From Promethearchaeota archaeon (lineage in GTDB: Archaea > Asgardarchaeota > Lokiarchaeia > Sigynarchaeales > SOKP01), in the NCBI GenBank assembly GCA_014729315.1, contig WJKD01000631.1, forward strand, positions 1-6,566: a DNA stretch of 6,566 nt, given 5' to 3'. This document shows positions 1 through 5,565 of this stretch, piece after piece; within the stretch, counting starts at the first letter, position 1, and every line of letters begins with the position of its first letter. Made by a program: the position numbers and the translations under genes. A model generated the notes under the pieces. The model did not search any database, was not told where the DNA came from, and saw only the letters and a list, made by a program, of their open reading frames with translations.

Positions 1-250
1 AAAATAGAGTGGGAACGCGTTGTACCTCGTCCAGAATCGCTCCGTTTGGATACAAGGCTAAAAACCCTTTTGGATCTTCCGTCGCAAAAGAGCGCATTTC
101 CAGATCTTCGAGGGATACATATGCTTTATCCGGAAAAACATTTCTAACCAACGTAGACTTGCCGGATTGGCGCGGCCCGGTAATAGCCACTACCGGAAAC
201 CCGGAGCATAGTGATTTTAAACTTTTTTCAACATCACGCGGAATATACAT
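1..250 (-). CDS. N-terminal part of an AAA_14/DUF4143-type ATP-binding protein (runs off left edge)
   Basis: The first 83 residues are visible; the rest lies beyond base 1. The translation has a complete Walker A motif, GPRQSGKST, at residues 25-33, and a Walker B-like AILDEVQR at residues 71-78. The spacing and the flanking 'VVAITGPRQSGKSTL' and 'LDEVQRVP' wording are typical of the bacterial AAA_14 ATPases that carry a C-terminal DUF4143 domain, usually about 380-400 residues long. These proteins bind ATP, but their cellular role is poorly known. The ATG at 248-250 is the first in frame, with an in-frame stop at 263-265; no clear Shine-Dalgarno precedes it. It lies downstream of the repeats that follow vapC and is probably not part of the glycan operon. 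The family call rests on the two nucleotide-binding motifs, because the C-terminal domain is not in the window. Confidence 0.88.
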   Translation of the reverse strand, partial: MYIPRDVEKSLKSLCSGFPVVAITGPRQSGKSTLVRNVFPDKAYVSLEDLEMRSFATEDPKGFLALYPNGAILDEVQRVPTLF

Positions 251-296
251 GCAGCAATATACTCATTATTTAGCTGATTGTCAATTCAATTTACAA

Positions 297-404
297 TTAG
301 CCAAAAACAATCAAATCCGCCGCCGAATTGATTTTCCCTTTTTCCATCTCAGTCAATGAATCCATCCGATCGAATTTAACCAAGAGTCTATTGCGTAATT
401 CTAT
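297..404 (-). other. Short coding-like remnant between ATPase and repeats
   Basis: This reading frame lies between a TAG (405-407) and a TAA (297-299) and encodes 35 residues, ending EKGKINSAADLIVFG. The composition looks protein-like (charged helix followed by a hydrophobic end), and an ATG at 363-365 would give a 22-residue peptide. No Shine-Dalgarno is convincing, and the upstream stop sits next to the GC-rich palindrome cluster. It may be the tail of a gene destroyed when the repeats arrived, or a chance frame. I do not recognise a family. The rest of 251-578 holds only the palindromes and no other gene. Confidence 0.2.
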
Positions 405-409
405 CTATC

Positions 410-494
410 GCCCCCTGCGGGGGCTTTGTGTATGCATATTTCCATACCCCGGGCTAACACCCGAGGCTAAATCCCGCCGCCCCCTGGCAGGGGC
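410..494. repeat. Cluster of GC-rich palindromes, possible dispersed repeat element
   Basis: Three stem-loops occur within 85 bases. At 410-424 there is a perfect GCCCCC-TGC-GGGGGC hairpin. At 447-466, CCCCGGG pairs with CCCGAGG around a ctaaca loop, with one mismatch. At 479-494 there is a hairpin with a CCCCT/AGGGG stem (481-485 with 489-493) and a GGC loop. The nonamer CCCTGGCAG at 482-490 recurs at 517-525, so the element may extend to about 528. The layout resembles dispersed intergenic palindromic elements of the REP kind, but copy number cannot be judged from one window. No T-tract suited to a minus-strand intrinsic terminator follows the hairpins. Confidence 0.6.
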
Positions 495-578
495 TGATGC
501 TTTGCGTTTTTTTATGCCCTGGCAGTCTACACAATCCGGCTGACCGCACATCTAAACCCTGTCATATTAACACCTGTT

Positions 579-725
579 CTCTGCCCCCTGATCTCTGGCT
601 TCTGATTTCTGATTTCTGATTTCTGGCTTCTGAACTCTGACCTCTGACCTCTGACTGCTGGCCTCTGACTGCTGACTTCTGACCTCTGGCTTCTGACCTC
701 TGACCTCTGACTATTGTCCTCTGTC
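579..725. repeat. Tandem repeat, 21 units of 7 bp, consensus YTCTGAC
   Basis: The tract divides into 21 consecutive heptamers with no insertion or deletion. CTCTGAC occurs six times, TTCTGAT three times in a row (600-620) and TTCTGAC twice; the others differ by one to three bases. All but one unit (712-718) keep CTG at unit positions 3-5. On the minus strand the unit reads GTCAGAR. Because 21 bp is both three units and seven codons, the minus strand stays open and would give a repetitive Arg/Gln/Ser/Glu peptide. That looks like a by-product of the repeat rather than a gene. The tract begins two bases beyond the vapC stop codon. It is not a CRISPR array, as there are no spacers. Confidence 0.95.
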
Positions 726-727
726 TT

Positions 728-1087
728 TTACTCATATTCCACCCCCAACTCAATAGCCGCCTGTCGTAAAGCCTTATCCATTGTCCACAGGAGACAATCC
801 GATATCAATGCCGAGCCGAGAAGAGATATATCGACATATCCCAGCCCTTTACCCATGAATTGGTGCCGTTCGATCAAGATCAAGAGTTCTTCATGTGAAA
901 TGGTATTGACGTGAGGCAATGCCTGCAGCAAGGATAAAATCTGATTTCGATTCTTCAACGTTCCACAGGCCAATTCGTTGATGATAACCGGGTGACAGCA
1001 AACCCGGGTTTTATGTAAAAGATTTTGTAAACGAGGCTCTCCCAGCCGTAAATGCGAAATCCAAACAGAGGTATCAACCAGAACCAT
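728..1087 (-). CDS. vapC: PIN-domain ribonuclease toxin of a type II toxin-antitoxin pair
   Basis: The 119-residue protein is a full-length VapC-type PIN domain. These toxins are Mg2+-dependent ribonucleases that cut specific RNAs, often tRNA or rRNA, when the antitoxin is lost. The expected acidic residues are present: D5 in the N-terminal VDTSVWI strand, E38 in NELACG, D86 in GYVDISLL and D104 in WTMDKALR. I chose the ATG at 1085-1087 because it puts VDTSVW at the N-terminus as in the family, and it overlaps the vapB stop by 14 bases, which implies translational coupling. An upstream in-frame ATG at 1142-1144 would add 19 unlike residues from inside vapB. The Shine-Dalgarno is weak, consistent with coupling. 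It is co-transcribed with vapB and followed at once by the heptamer tract. The RNA target is unknown. Confidence 0.93.
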   Translation of the reverse strand: MVLVDTSVWISHLRLGEPRLQNLLHKTRVCCHPVIINELACGTLKNRNQILSLLQALPHVNTISHEELLILIERHQFMGKGLGYVDISLLGSALISDCLLWTMDKALRQAAIELGVEYE

Positions 1088-1286
1088 AACCACTGTTCTC
1101 GCTTTTACGTCTGTGAACGGGTTCAAGATCGGGTTCGGTAGCACCGAGTTTTGCCAGGCGCCTGGCGCTTTCCCGGGCGATCAGAGCCTCCAGTCCCATA
1201 CGAACCAGGGATGTCTTTTCGGACAACCCGGTCAACTGTGCAGCCTTTTTAATCAATTCATCATCGATATTCAAAGTTGTTCGCAT
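1074..1286 (-). CDS. vapB: Ribbon-helix-helix antitoxin, VapB type
   Basis: This 70-residue protein matches the small VapB/DUF2191 antitoxin pattern: an N-terminal strand RTTLNI (residues 2-7), helix DDELIKKAAQLTG (8-20), then a second helix with TSLVRMGLEALIARE and RRLAKLGA (42-49). The strand and helices form a DNA-binding ribbon-helix-helix dimer. The tail after residue 50 (PDLEPVHRR) is the kind of segment that wraps the toxin's PIN active site. The ATG at 1284-1286 is supported by an excellent Shine-Dalgarno at 1291-1297. The stop lies inside the start of vapC, giving the classic antitoxin-first operon. It probably represses its own promoter. A 14-bp perfect palindrome (1153-1166) lies within the coding sequence and is probably a codon-use accident. 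Confidence 0.93.
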   Translation of the reverse strand: MRTTLNIDDELIKKAAQLTGLSEKTSLVRMGLEALIARESARRLAKLGATEPDLEPVHRRKSENSGYGSG

Positions 1287-1290
1287 TTAC

Positions 1291-1297
1291 ACTCCTT
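1291..1297 (-). promoter_or_regulatory. Ribosome binding site of vapB
   Basis: The minus strand reads AAGGAGT, four bases before the ATG at 1286. It fixes the vapB start and is stronger than the site before vapC, in line with the antitoxin being made in excess. Confidence 0.85.
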
Positions 1298-1312
1298 GTG
1301 CACATAAAATAC

Positions 1313-1341
1313 CTTATAATATGTATAAAATGTGCATACAA
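1313..1341 (-). promoter_or_regulatory. Candidate vapBC promoter with overlapping operator
   Basis: On the minus strand TTGTAT (1341-1336) and TATAAG (1318-1313) are separated by 17 bases and form a plausible sigma-70 type promoter with a weak -35. A perfect inverted repeat, TTATA-N5-TATAA, covers 1314-1328 and overlaps the -10, the usual place for a VapB or VapBC operator. The hexamer TGTGCA also occurs twice in direct orientation (1297-1302 and 1331-1336), 34 bases apart. The promoter lies in the 82-base gap after the methyltransferase stop, so vapBC can be expressed independently of the glycan genes. The assignment rests on sequence pattern only. Confidence 0.45.
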
Positions 1342-1368
1342 AGCAAAAATTTTTTATTCACTTTATAT

Positions 1369-2106
1369 TTATCTACGCATCAATTCTACTGTCACAAAGC
1401 TGCCTAGTGAAGGTATCATCCTAGAAACAAAATCATCAAATCTACTTAACATTGGATAAAACGGCTTGGGTACCAAACTCCATGATTTTAGTCCCCCAGC
1501 GAGCCAATAACTAAAAGGCGTGTGGCGATTGATTGATTGAATAATTAACTCGGGAAAAAGCTGTTTAAATATCTCTCGATCACGATAAAAAATAATCCAA
1601 GCTAAAGCCCCGTTAGCACCAGATAGTGGTCCAGTCGTACTGAATTTCCAATTTTCTGCTTTGTGGTCAAAATATTCATGGTGAAAATACTTAAAAATAA
1701 AATAACTAAAAATACCGGGGTATTGATCTATAATAAAAATTCGACCTTTGGGCCGGAGACATCTTATGGCTTCAGAAAAAAAAAATTCAGCATCTGGAAT
1801 ATGATGTAAGGTGTTAAGCATAAAGATTACTTTTAATGAGTTGTTTTCAAAAGGCATATTCATAGCATCAACGCAAATATCTATATTAGAATAAGGTAAA
1901 ATGTCGGTTGTAACAAGTTCAGGAACAATTTGTTTAGAAAATCCTACTCCTGAACCCAACTCAACTGCTTTTCCTGTTTTTTGACAGCGATTAAGACATT
2001 TTAAATATCCATAATAATATTTTATATATAATTCCTTTAAAGCTGATTTGTTAGTTATGAGAAATCGTAAACTATTTTCTCGCTCAACTTTATCAAGATT
2101 AGTCAT
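1369..2106 (-). CDS. Class I SAM-dependent methyltransferase (Methyltransf_11 type)
   Basis: This 245-residue protein has a Rossmann-like SAM-binding core: motif I VELGSGVGFS (48-57), an acidic residue at the end of strand 2 (TTDILP, D68), DAMNMPF (80-86), and LNTLHHIPD (97-105) leading into a helix and the CLRPKGRIFIIDQ strand. It probably transfers a methyl group to a glycan or lipid-linked intermediate; the substrate is not visible. The ATG at 2104-2106 was chosen because it overlaps the upstream stop as TGATG and has AGGA at 2115-2118. An in-frame ATG at 2143-2145 would extend 39 bases into the glycosyltransferase and lacks a ribosome site. About 130 residues follow the core, including aromatic-rich stretches (YFIFKYFHHEYF) that may touch the membrane or acceptor. 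A run of ten A/T base pairs (1786-1795) lies in the coding sequence. The gene is AT-rich like the two glycosyltransferases upstream. Confidence 0.85.
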   Translation of the reverse strand: MTNLDKVERENSLRFLITNKSALKELYIKYYYGYLKCLNRCQKTGKAVELGSGVGFSKQIVPELVTTDILPYSNIDICVDAMNMPFENNSLKVIFMLNTLHHIPDAEFFFSEAIRCLRPKGRIFIIDQYPGIFSYFIFKYFHHEYFDHKAENWKFSTTGPLSGANGALAWIIFYRDREIFKQLFPELIIQSINRHTPFSYWLAGGLKSWSLVPKPFYPMLSRFDDFVSRMIPSLGSFVTVELMRR

Positions 2107-3452
2107 CAAACTTTTCCTAAATATAAACGAAAAAAGCCAATCCAAGTCATACGAAAAAGTTGCAAACCGTCTCTGAATCTACTAATCTGAGTAGAACCAT
2201 ATGTGCGTGCTTTATATTGTATAGGGATATCCTGTACACCCAAGGCCAATTCTGAAGCTGCGAATAGCATTTCAAAATCTCCAAAGGGATCAAAATCTCC
2301 AAAATATTTACGCCATTCAACGATGCGTTCATAATCGTTTCGAGAAAACATTTTGGTTCCACATAAAGAATCCCCGATTTTTAAGCCTAGTATAACGCTA
2401 AGAATTTTTGCAAAAAAAATATTTCCAATTCTATTCAGAGGTCTCATTGCCTCTTTATCCATTTGATACACCAAGCGATTACCATTAATAAAATCACCGA
2501 ATCCATTACAAAACGCATCATAATAGCGGTTCAGGTATTCAGGAGGCATGGTCAAATCAGCATCCAGAATAGTAATAATTTCATTTTCAGCTTTTTCAAA
2601 TCCCATCCGTACAGCGTCGTATTTTCCCTTGCCATTTTGCTTAAAGGCCTTTAATGACAAGGGGCTATAACCTTTTATAATAATCTCTTGAATACGAACC
2701 CAAGTATCATCTTGAGAATTACCCTCTACAAAAATAACTTCAACCTTAGTGTTATTAAAATCAGGCAATCGCTCAATAGCATTTTTTATGTTACCTGCTT
2801 CGTTTCTGGCAGGAATAATAATAGAAAGGGAGGGATTGTCAGATAAGTTAATGATGGGACGTAGAAAAACAACCCAGACTAGGGATATATGTTTTATTAA
2901 AGGGATAACAGGAAAAATCTTGTTGATCATTTTTGAGAACAATGGTATTGGAAAAGGTAAATACACTGAGGGGCGTATTCGGACAATTTCATAGCCAGCC
3001 AAACTGGTAATATTACTTAAATCATGATGTGTGAGAAAAGTAGGAGGGAGTGGTCCAGATCGCAAGCCCAGGTGATCAGCAATTTTATATATAAACTTTA
3101 TAAATGGATTATAAAGAACTAAAATTATTCTATCCGTTGATGAAATACATTTATTTAATTCTTTCAGTTCTTTTTCAATGTCAGAAGAATAACAAAAGTT
3201 ACCATTATAAAGTAGAGCTGTTCTTTTAGATGTATCATTTTTCAAATCTTTTAGTTCGTTTACATTTTTTTTTACGGCTTTTTTCTTACATTCTATTGAT
3301 TTGTAAAGTAATCCGGGATCATGCTGAAGGGGAGACACTTGGATACATGAATCGTAAAAGCGCGTAGTCGTGGTTATTTCTGCCCCAATTATTGAATATA
3401 CATATCTTTTCCACCTGGGCGAATCCATTTTATAAAATAAATTGTTGGCCAT
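2106..3452 (-). CDS. GT2 glycosyltransferase (DPM1-like) with degenerate methyltransferase-like N-terminus
   Basis: The protein has 448 residues in two parts. Residues about 208-448 form a GT-A fold, family 2 glycosyltransferase: SIIIPARNE (210-218), VEGNSQDDT (242-250), KGKYDAV (275-281), the metal-binding DAD at 297-299, DSLCGTKMF (361-369) and FGDFDPFGDFEM (384-395). This pattern is close to the polyprenyl-phosphate hexose synthases (DPM1 group), which transfer a sugar from a nucleotide donor to polyprenyl phosphate on the cytoplasmic face. Residues about 110-200 (LYNPFIKFIYKIADHLGL, ITSLAGYEIVR, PLF...) resemble the C-terminal half of the methyltransferase domain fused to such GT2 enzymes in other bacteria. 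However, the first 100 residues show no GxGxG SAM-binding motif, so this half is probably not a working methyltransferase. The ATG at 3450-3452 has AAGGG at 3462-3466. The stop overlaps the next gene. Confidence 0.87.
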   Translation of the reverse strand: MANNLFYKMDSPRWKRYVYSIIGAEITTTTRFYDSCIQVSPLQHDPGLLYKSIECKKKAVKKNVNELKDLKNDTSKRTALLYNGNFCYSSDIEKELKELNKCISSTDRIILVLYNPFIKFIYKIADHLGLRSGPLPPTFLTHHDLSNITSLAGYEIVRIRPSVYLPFPIPLFSKMINKIFPVIPLIKHISLVWVVFLRPIINLSDNPSLSIIIPARNEAGNIKNAIERLPDFNNTKVEVIFVEGNSQDDTWVRIQEIIIKGYSPLSLKAFKQNGKGKYDAVRMGFEKAENEIITILDADLTMPPEYLNRYYDAFCNGFGDFINGNRLVYQMDKEAMRPLNRIGNIFFAKILSVILGLKIGDSLCGTKMFSRNDYERIVEWRKYFGDFDPFGDFEMLFAASELALGVQDIPIQYKARTYGSTQISRFRDGLQLFRMTWIGFFRLYLGKV

Positions 3453-3488
3453 ACAGAGATACCCTTATATCATTTATTATTAAATGTA

Positions 3489-3845
3489 TTAGAATTTTTT
3501 TGCAATTTTAATTATATGCTCAACAGAACCAATAAAAATTGGCTCTATCTGAATAATAAAGCCACGTTTTTGCGCTCGTTTTTGAATATTTAAGAGGAAA
3601 GCCTCCAGGTTTTTAACTCTTTTTGGATTTTTATCACCTTGAATATAAATAGCTTTATGATGCTCAAGTAGTTCAATCATATCAATTGGAATTCGTTCAA
3701 AATCTCTATATATTTTTTGATGCCAAATATGGTAATAGTAGAATTGTGGATATATTTGAGATAAGGATTTGGAAAATCGTCGATATGTAAATTCATCACC
3801 AAGGGCCGTAGCAAATTTTGAATCATAGGCACAATAATAATTAAA
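3489..3845 (-). pseudogene. 5'-truncated gene remnant, family not recognised
   Basis: One frame stays open from just after a TAA (3846-3848) to a TAA at 3489-3491, giving 118 residues of protein-like sequence. It includes ATALGDEFTYRRFSKSLSQ, the aromatic stretch YPQFYYYHIWHQ, and a C-terminal KRGFIIQIEPIFIGSVEHI segment. The only ATG in frame (3678-3680) falls in the middle of this continuous sequence and would leave 63 residues. No GTG or TTG start is available upstream. This looks like the C-terminal end of a longer protein whose 5' part is lost. It lies on the same strand as the glycan genes, 36 bases before the GT2 start codon, so it was probably a further glycan-locus gene. I do not recognise the family. 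A sequencing frameshift is an alternative, but the 190 bases upstream show no matching coding sequence. Confidence 0.6.
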
Positions 3846-4012
3846 TTAATCGTTCACAATTTTTTTATGTCAAAAAGCTATTACGTTTGTTCTGAGAACA
3901 TTTTAGCATCTTTTATTTTTTTGGTACAAAATAAATTTAATCTTTTTATATTTTTCAATTATAAATACTACATGAAAACATACTTAAAATTAGGTTTTGT
4001 TTTGACTGTTGC

Positions 4013-4048
4013 AAAAAAGGTCAATCCGGCATATTTGATTAAAAACCT
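4013..4048 (-). terminator. Weak candidate terminator after the GT-C gene
   Basis: Just past the GT-C stop the minus strand reads GGT, then AATC, a ten-base loop, GATT, one base, ACC and six T (4018-4013). The stem is interrupted (four bases on one side against one on the other) and AT-rich, so termination would be partial at best. The following stretch down to 3849 is AT-rich and shows no gene. Confidence 0.25.
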
Positions 4049-5553
4049 TCAACTCTTGCAAGAATAATATCCCCACCATCTATGATATAATCCAATCCTG
4101 GATTATTATCAATTGCCAAATGCTTTAACGAATTTATGGTTTTAATGTCATTACGAATCTCTGCATAATATAGACTCCTTCGAACTCTAAATTTAGAAAA
4201 TAAAACAACATCATCTGAACATAAATTAATTTTACTTGGATTATAATTTTTCAGATTAAGTTTTCTAAAATTTTTATATAATATAAAATCTTTCAAAGGA
4301 AACGCATAAACGGGTTCATTCTGATTGATATCTAAATTTAACAATCTATATTGGAGAAGGCGATTAGTGATAAAATATGAATCATTACCGAAAAGAATTG
4401 CACCAGGAATTCTTTTCGGTAATTCGCGTACCTGGAATAGGGTTACTAAAGCTAGTAACATGCCGATTGCTAAATATGCACATTTTGTTTTTAATCTATT
4501 AGCAATCCAATTATATATAATATAAATAAAATACGCTGATGAGAGTGCTAGAGAAACAGTAAAAGGTAAAATATAACGACTATGCAGAGGCAGTGTCCGG
4601 ATTAATGGAGAGATACTTGTTACTGAATAACTATATAACATGAATAATATAATTGCACCACACAGTATTGAAAAAAGCCACCAATCCTTCTTTTTAATTG
4701 AAATAGCGAACCCTATAAAACCCAAAATCGAGAAAAACTTTCCTGAAAATGATCCAAGTAAGATACGAAGTGGATGAAAAACATATTGCTTAAAAGAAAT
4801 TGGATGCATATACTTCGACCACCCGCTTGTTGCATAAAAAATTATTTTAAACCGACTAAAAGGATCACCCACCATAATCCAAAAATAAATAATTTCAATA
4901 ATTAAAAAAATTAAAAAGAAAAATAAAAAGATAATTGTATGTTTTAATGAGCGATACCTTATAATTTCATAGATCGGAATACATACCAGAAAAATAAGAC
5001 CAGTGAAGCGAACCATGTAACCATAGAACCCCAAAAAGGCAGATAATACGATAAATAAACCAATAAAATGTTTACTTTTTCGCCTTGCCAAATAAAAAAA
5101 AGTAAATGCCAACAAACAAAACGAAAAACACAATGCATCTGGTAATAGATTAGAAGTAGTTTTTAGTATTAGGGAAGACGAAGAGGCGATTGTGACGCTG
5201 AAAGTCGCAACAAAAATTCCACGAGTCTTATAAGCAACAAAATAAATTGAAAAAATTAGTAATAAATAACAAAAAAGAGAACTAGCATAATATGAAAAAA
5301 TATTAAATCCAATCACTTTTTGAAAAAATAAAATTGGTGCAAATAACCCTGTTCGATAAGATATCTGACTATGCGCACTTTTCAACATTGAGGAAGAGTA
5401 TGATTTTGCTAAAGAAAAATATGAAGTGTCGTCGGATTGAAGAGGAGCTTCTAAAAAAATTAAACGCAAAAAAATACTTGCTAAAATAATAAGAAGAAAA
5501 AATGAAAAGCTACATCGATTCATTTTAAAGTTTATATAATGATTTTTAGTCAT
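4039..5553 (-). CDS. GT-C fold membrane glycosyltransferase, PMT/ArnT (GT39/GT83)-like
   Basis: This 504-residue protein is very hydrophobic, with about 11-12 predicted membrane segments between residues 15 and 375 and a soluble C-terminal region (about 376-504). The first extracytoplasmic loop carries the acidic pair DD at 41-42 in SDDTSYFSLAKSY, right after the first membrane helix, which is the position of the catalytic Asp/Glu in GT-C enzymes. RFTGL (182-186) and HSRYILPF (324-331) match the motif style of the PMT_2 group. Such enzymes move a sugar from a polyprenyl-phosphate donor to a glycan, lipid or protein on the outer face of the membrane. The substrate cannot be told. The ATG at 5551-5553 has AAGGA at 5561-5565; an internal ATG at 5523 is less well placed. 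Near residues 377-390 the DNA is a perfect 16-bp inverted repeat. The gene is strongly AT-rich (14 G/C of 60 in 4921-4980). Confidence 0.82.
   Translation of the reverse strand: MTKNHYINFKMNRCSFSFFLLIILASIFLRLIFLEAPLQSDDTSYFSLAKSYSSSMLKSAHSQISYRTGLFAPILFFQKVIGFNIFSYYASSLFCYLLLIFSIYFVAYKTRGIFVATFSVTIASSSSLILKTTSNLLPDALCFSFCLLAFTFFYLARRKSKHFIGLFIVLSAFLGFYGYMVRFTGLIFLVCIPIYEIIRYRSLKHTIIFLFFFLIFLIIEIIYFWIMVGDPFSRFKIIFYATSGWSKYMHPISFKQYVFHPLRILLGSFSGKFFSILGFIGFAISIKKKDWWLFSILCGAIILFMLYSYSVTSISPLIRTLPLHSRYILPFTVSLALSSAYFIYIIYNWIANRLKTKCAYLAIGMLLALVTLFQVRELPKRIPGAILFGNDSYFITNRLLQYRLLNLDINQNEPVYAFPLKDFILYKNFRKLNLKNYNPSKINLCSDDVVLFSKFRVRRSLYYAEIRNDIKTINSLKHLAIDNNPGLDYIIDGGDIILARVEGF
4384..4423. repeat. 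Perfect 16-bp inverted repeat with 8-base loop inside the GT-C coding sequence
   Basis: The left arm at 4384-4399 reads attaccgaaaagaatt, and the right arm at 4408-4423 is its exact reverse complement, separated by gcaccagg (4400-4407). It lies wholly within codons 377-390 (ELPKRIPGAILFGN), at the junction between the last membrane helix and the soluble C-terminal domain. In the mRNA it would fold into a strong hairpin. Base pairing stops at 4383/4424. The DNA pattern is certain; its role is unknown. Confidence 0.97.
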
Positions 5554-5560
5554 ATAAAAT

Positions 5561-5565
5561 TCCTT
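5561..5565 (-). promoter_or_regulatory. Ribosome binding site of the GT-C gene
   Basis: The minus strand reads AAGGA, seven bases before the ATG at 5553. This supports the longer start over the in-frame ATG at 5521-5523, which has no such site. Confidence 0.75.

Noticed and set aside
9..359. Open frame on the + strand across the left edge
   Set aside because: It is antisense to the ATPase frame with intact Walker motifs and has no family features.
410..494. Palindromes as intrinsic terminator for vapBC
   Set aside because: No T-tract follows the stems on the minus strand, and on the plus strand there is no gene to terminate.
328..543. Plus-strand frame through the GC-rich palindromes
   Set aside because: It consists mostly of repeat sequence, with no recognisable protein features or ribosome site.
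562..753. Minus-strand frame giving an Arg/Gln/Ser/Glu-rich repetitive peptide
   Set aside because: It is explained by the 7-bp tandem repeat staying open every 21 bases; no ribosome site, and it starts inside vapC in another frame.
1153..1166. 14-bp perfect palindrome GCCAGGCGCCTGGC inside vapB
   Set aside because: It is explained by codons for conserved antitoxin residues (RRLAKLG region) in GC-rich DNA; no further structure around it.
1527..1540. GATT tetranucleotide repeat in the methyltransferase gene
   Set aside because: Only about three and a half units, too short to expect slippage.
2272..2303. 14-bp direct repeat (18-bp period) in the GT2 gene
   Set aside because: It encodes FGDFDPFGDFE, which from memory is a normal conserved motif of this GT2 group, so it reflects protein sequence rather than a new duplication.
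3845..3873. TTGACA hexamer (minus strand, 3873-3868) as a promoter before the gene remnant
   Set aside because: No acceptable -10 at 16-18 bases; the best candidates match the consensus poorly.
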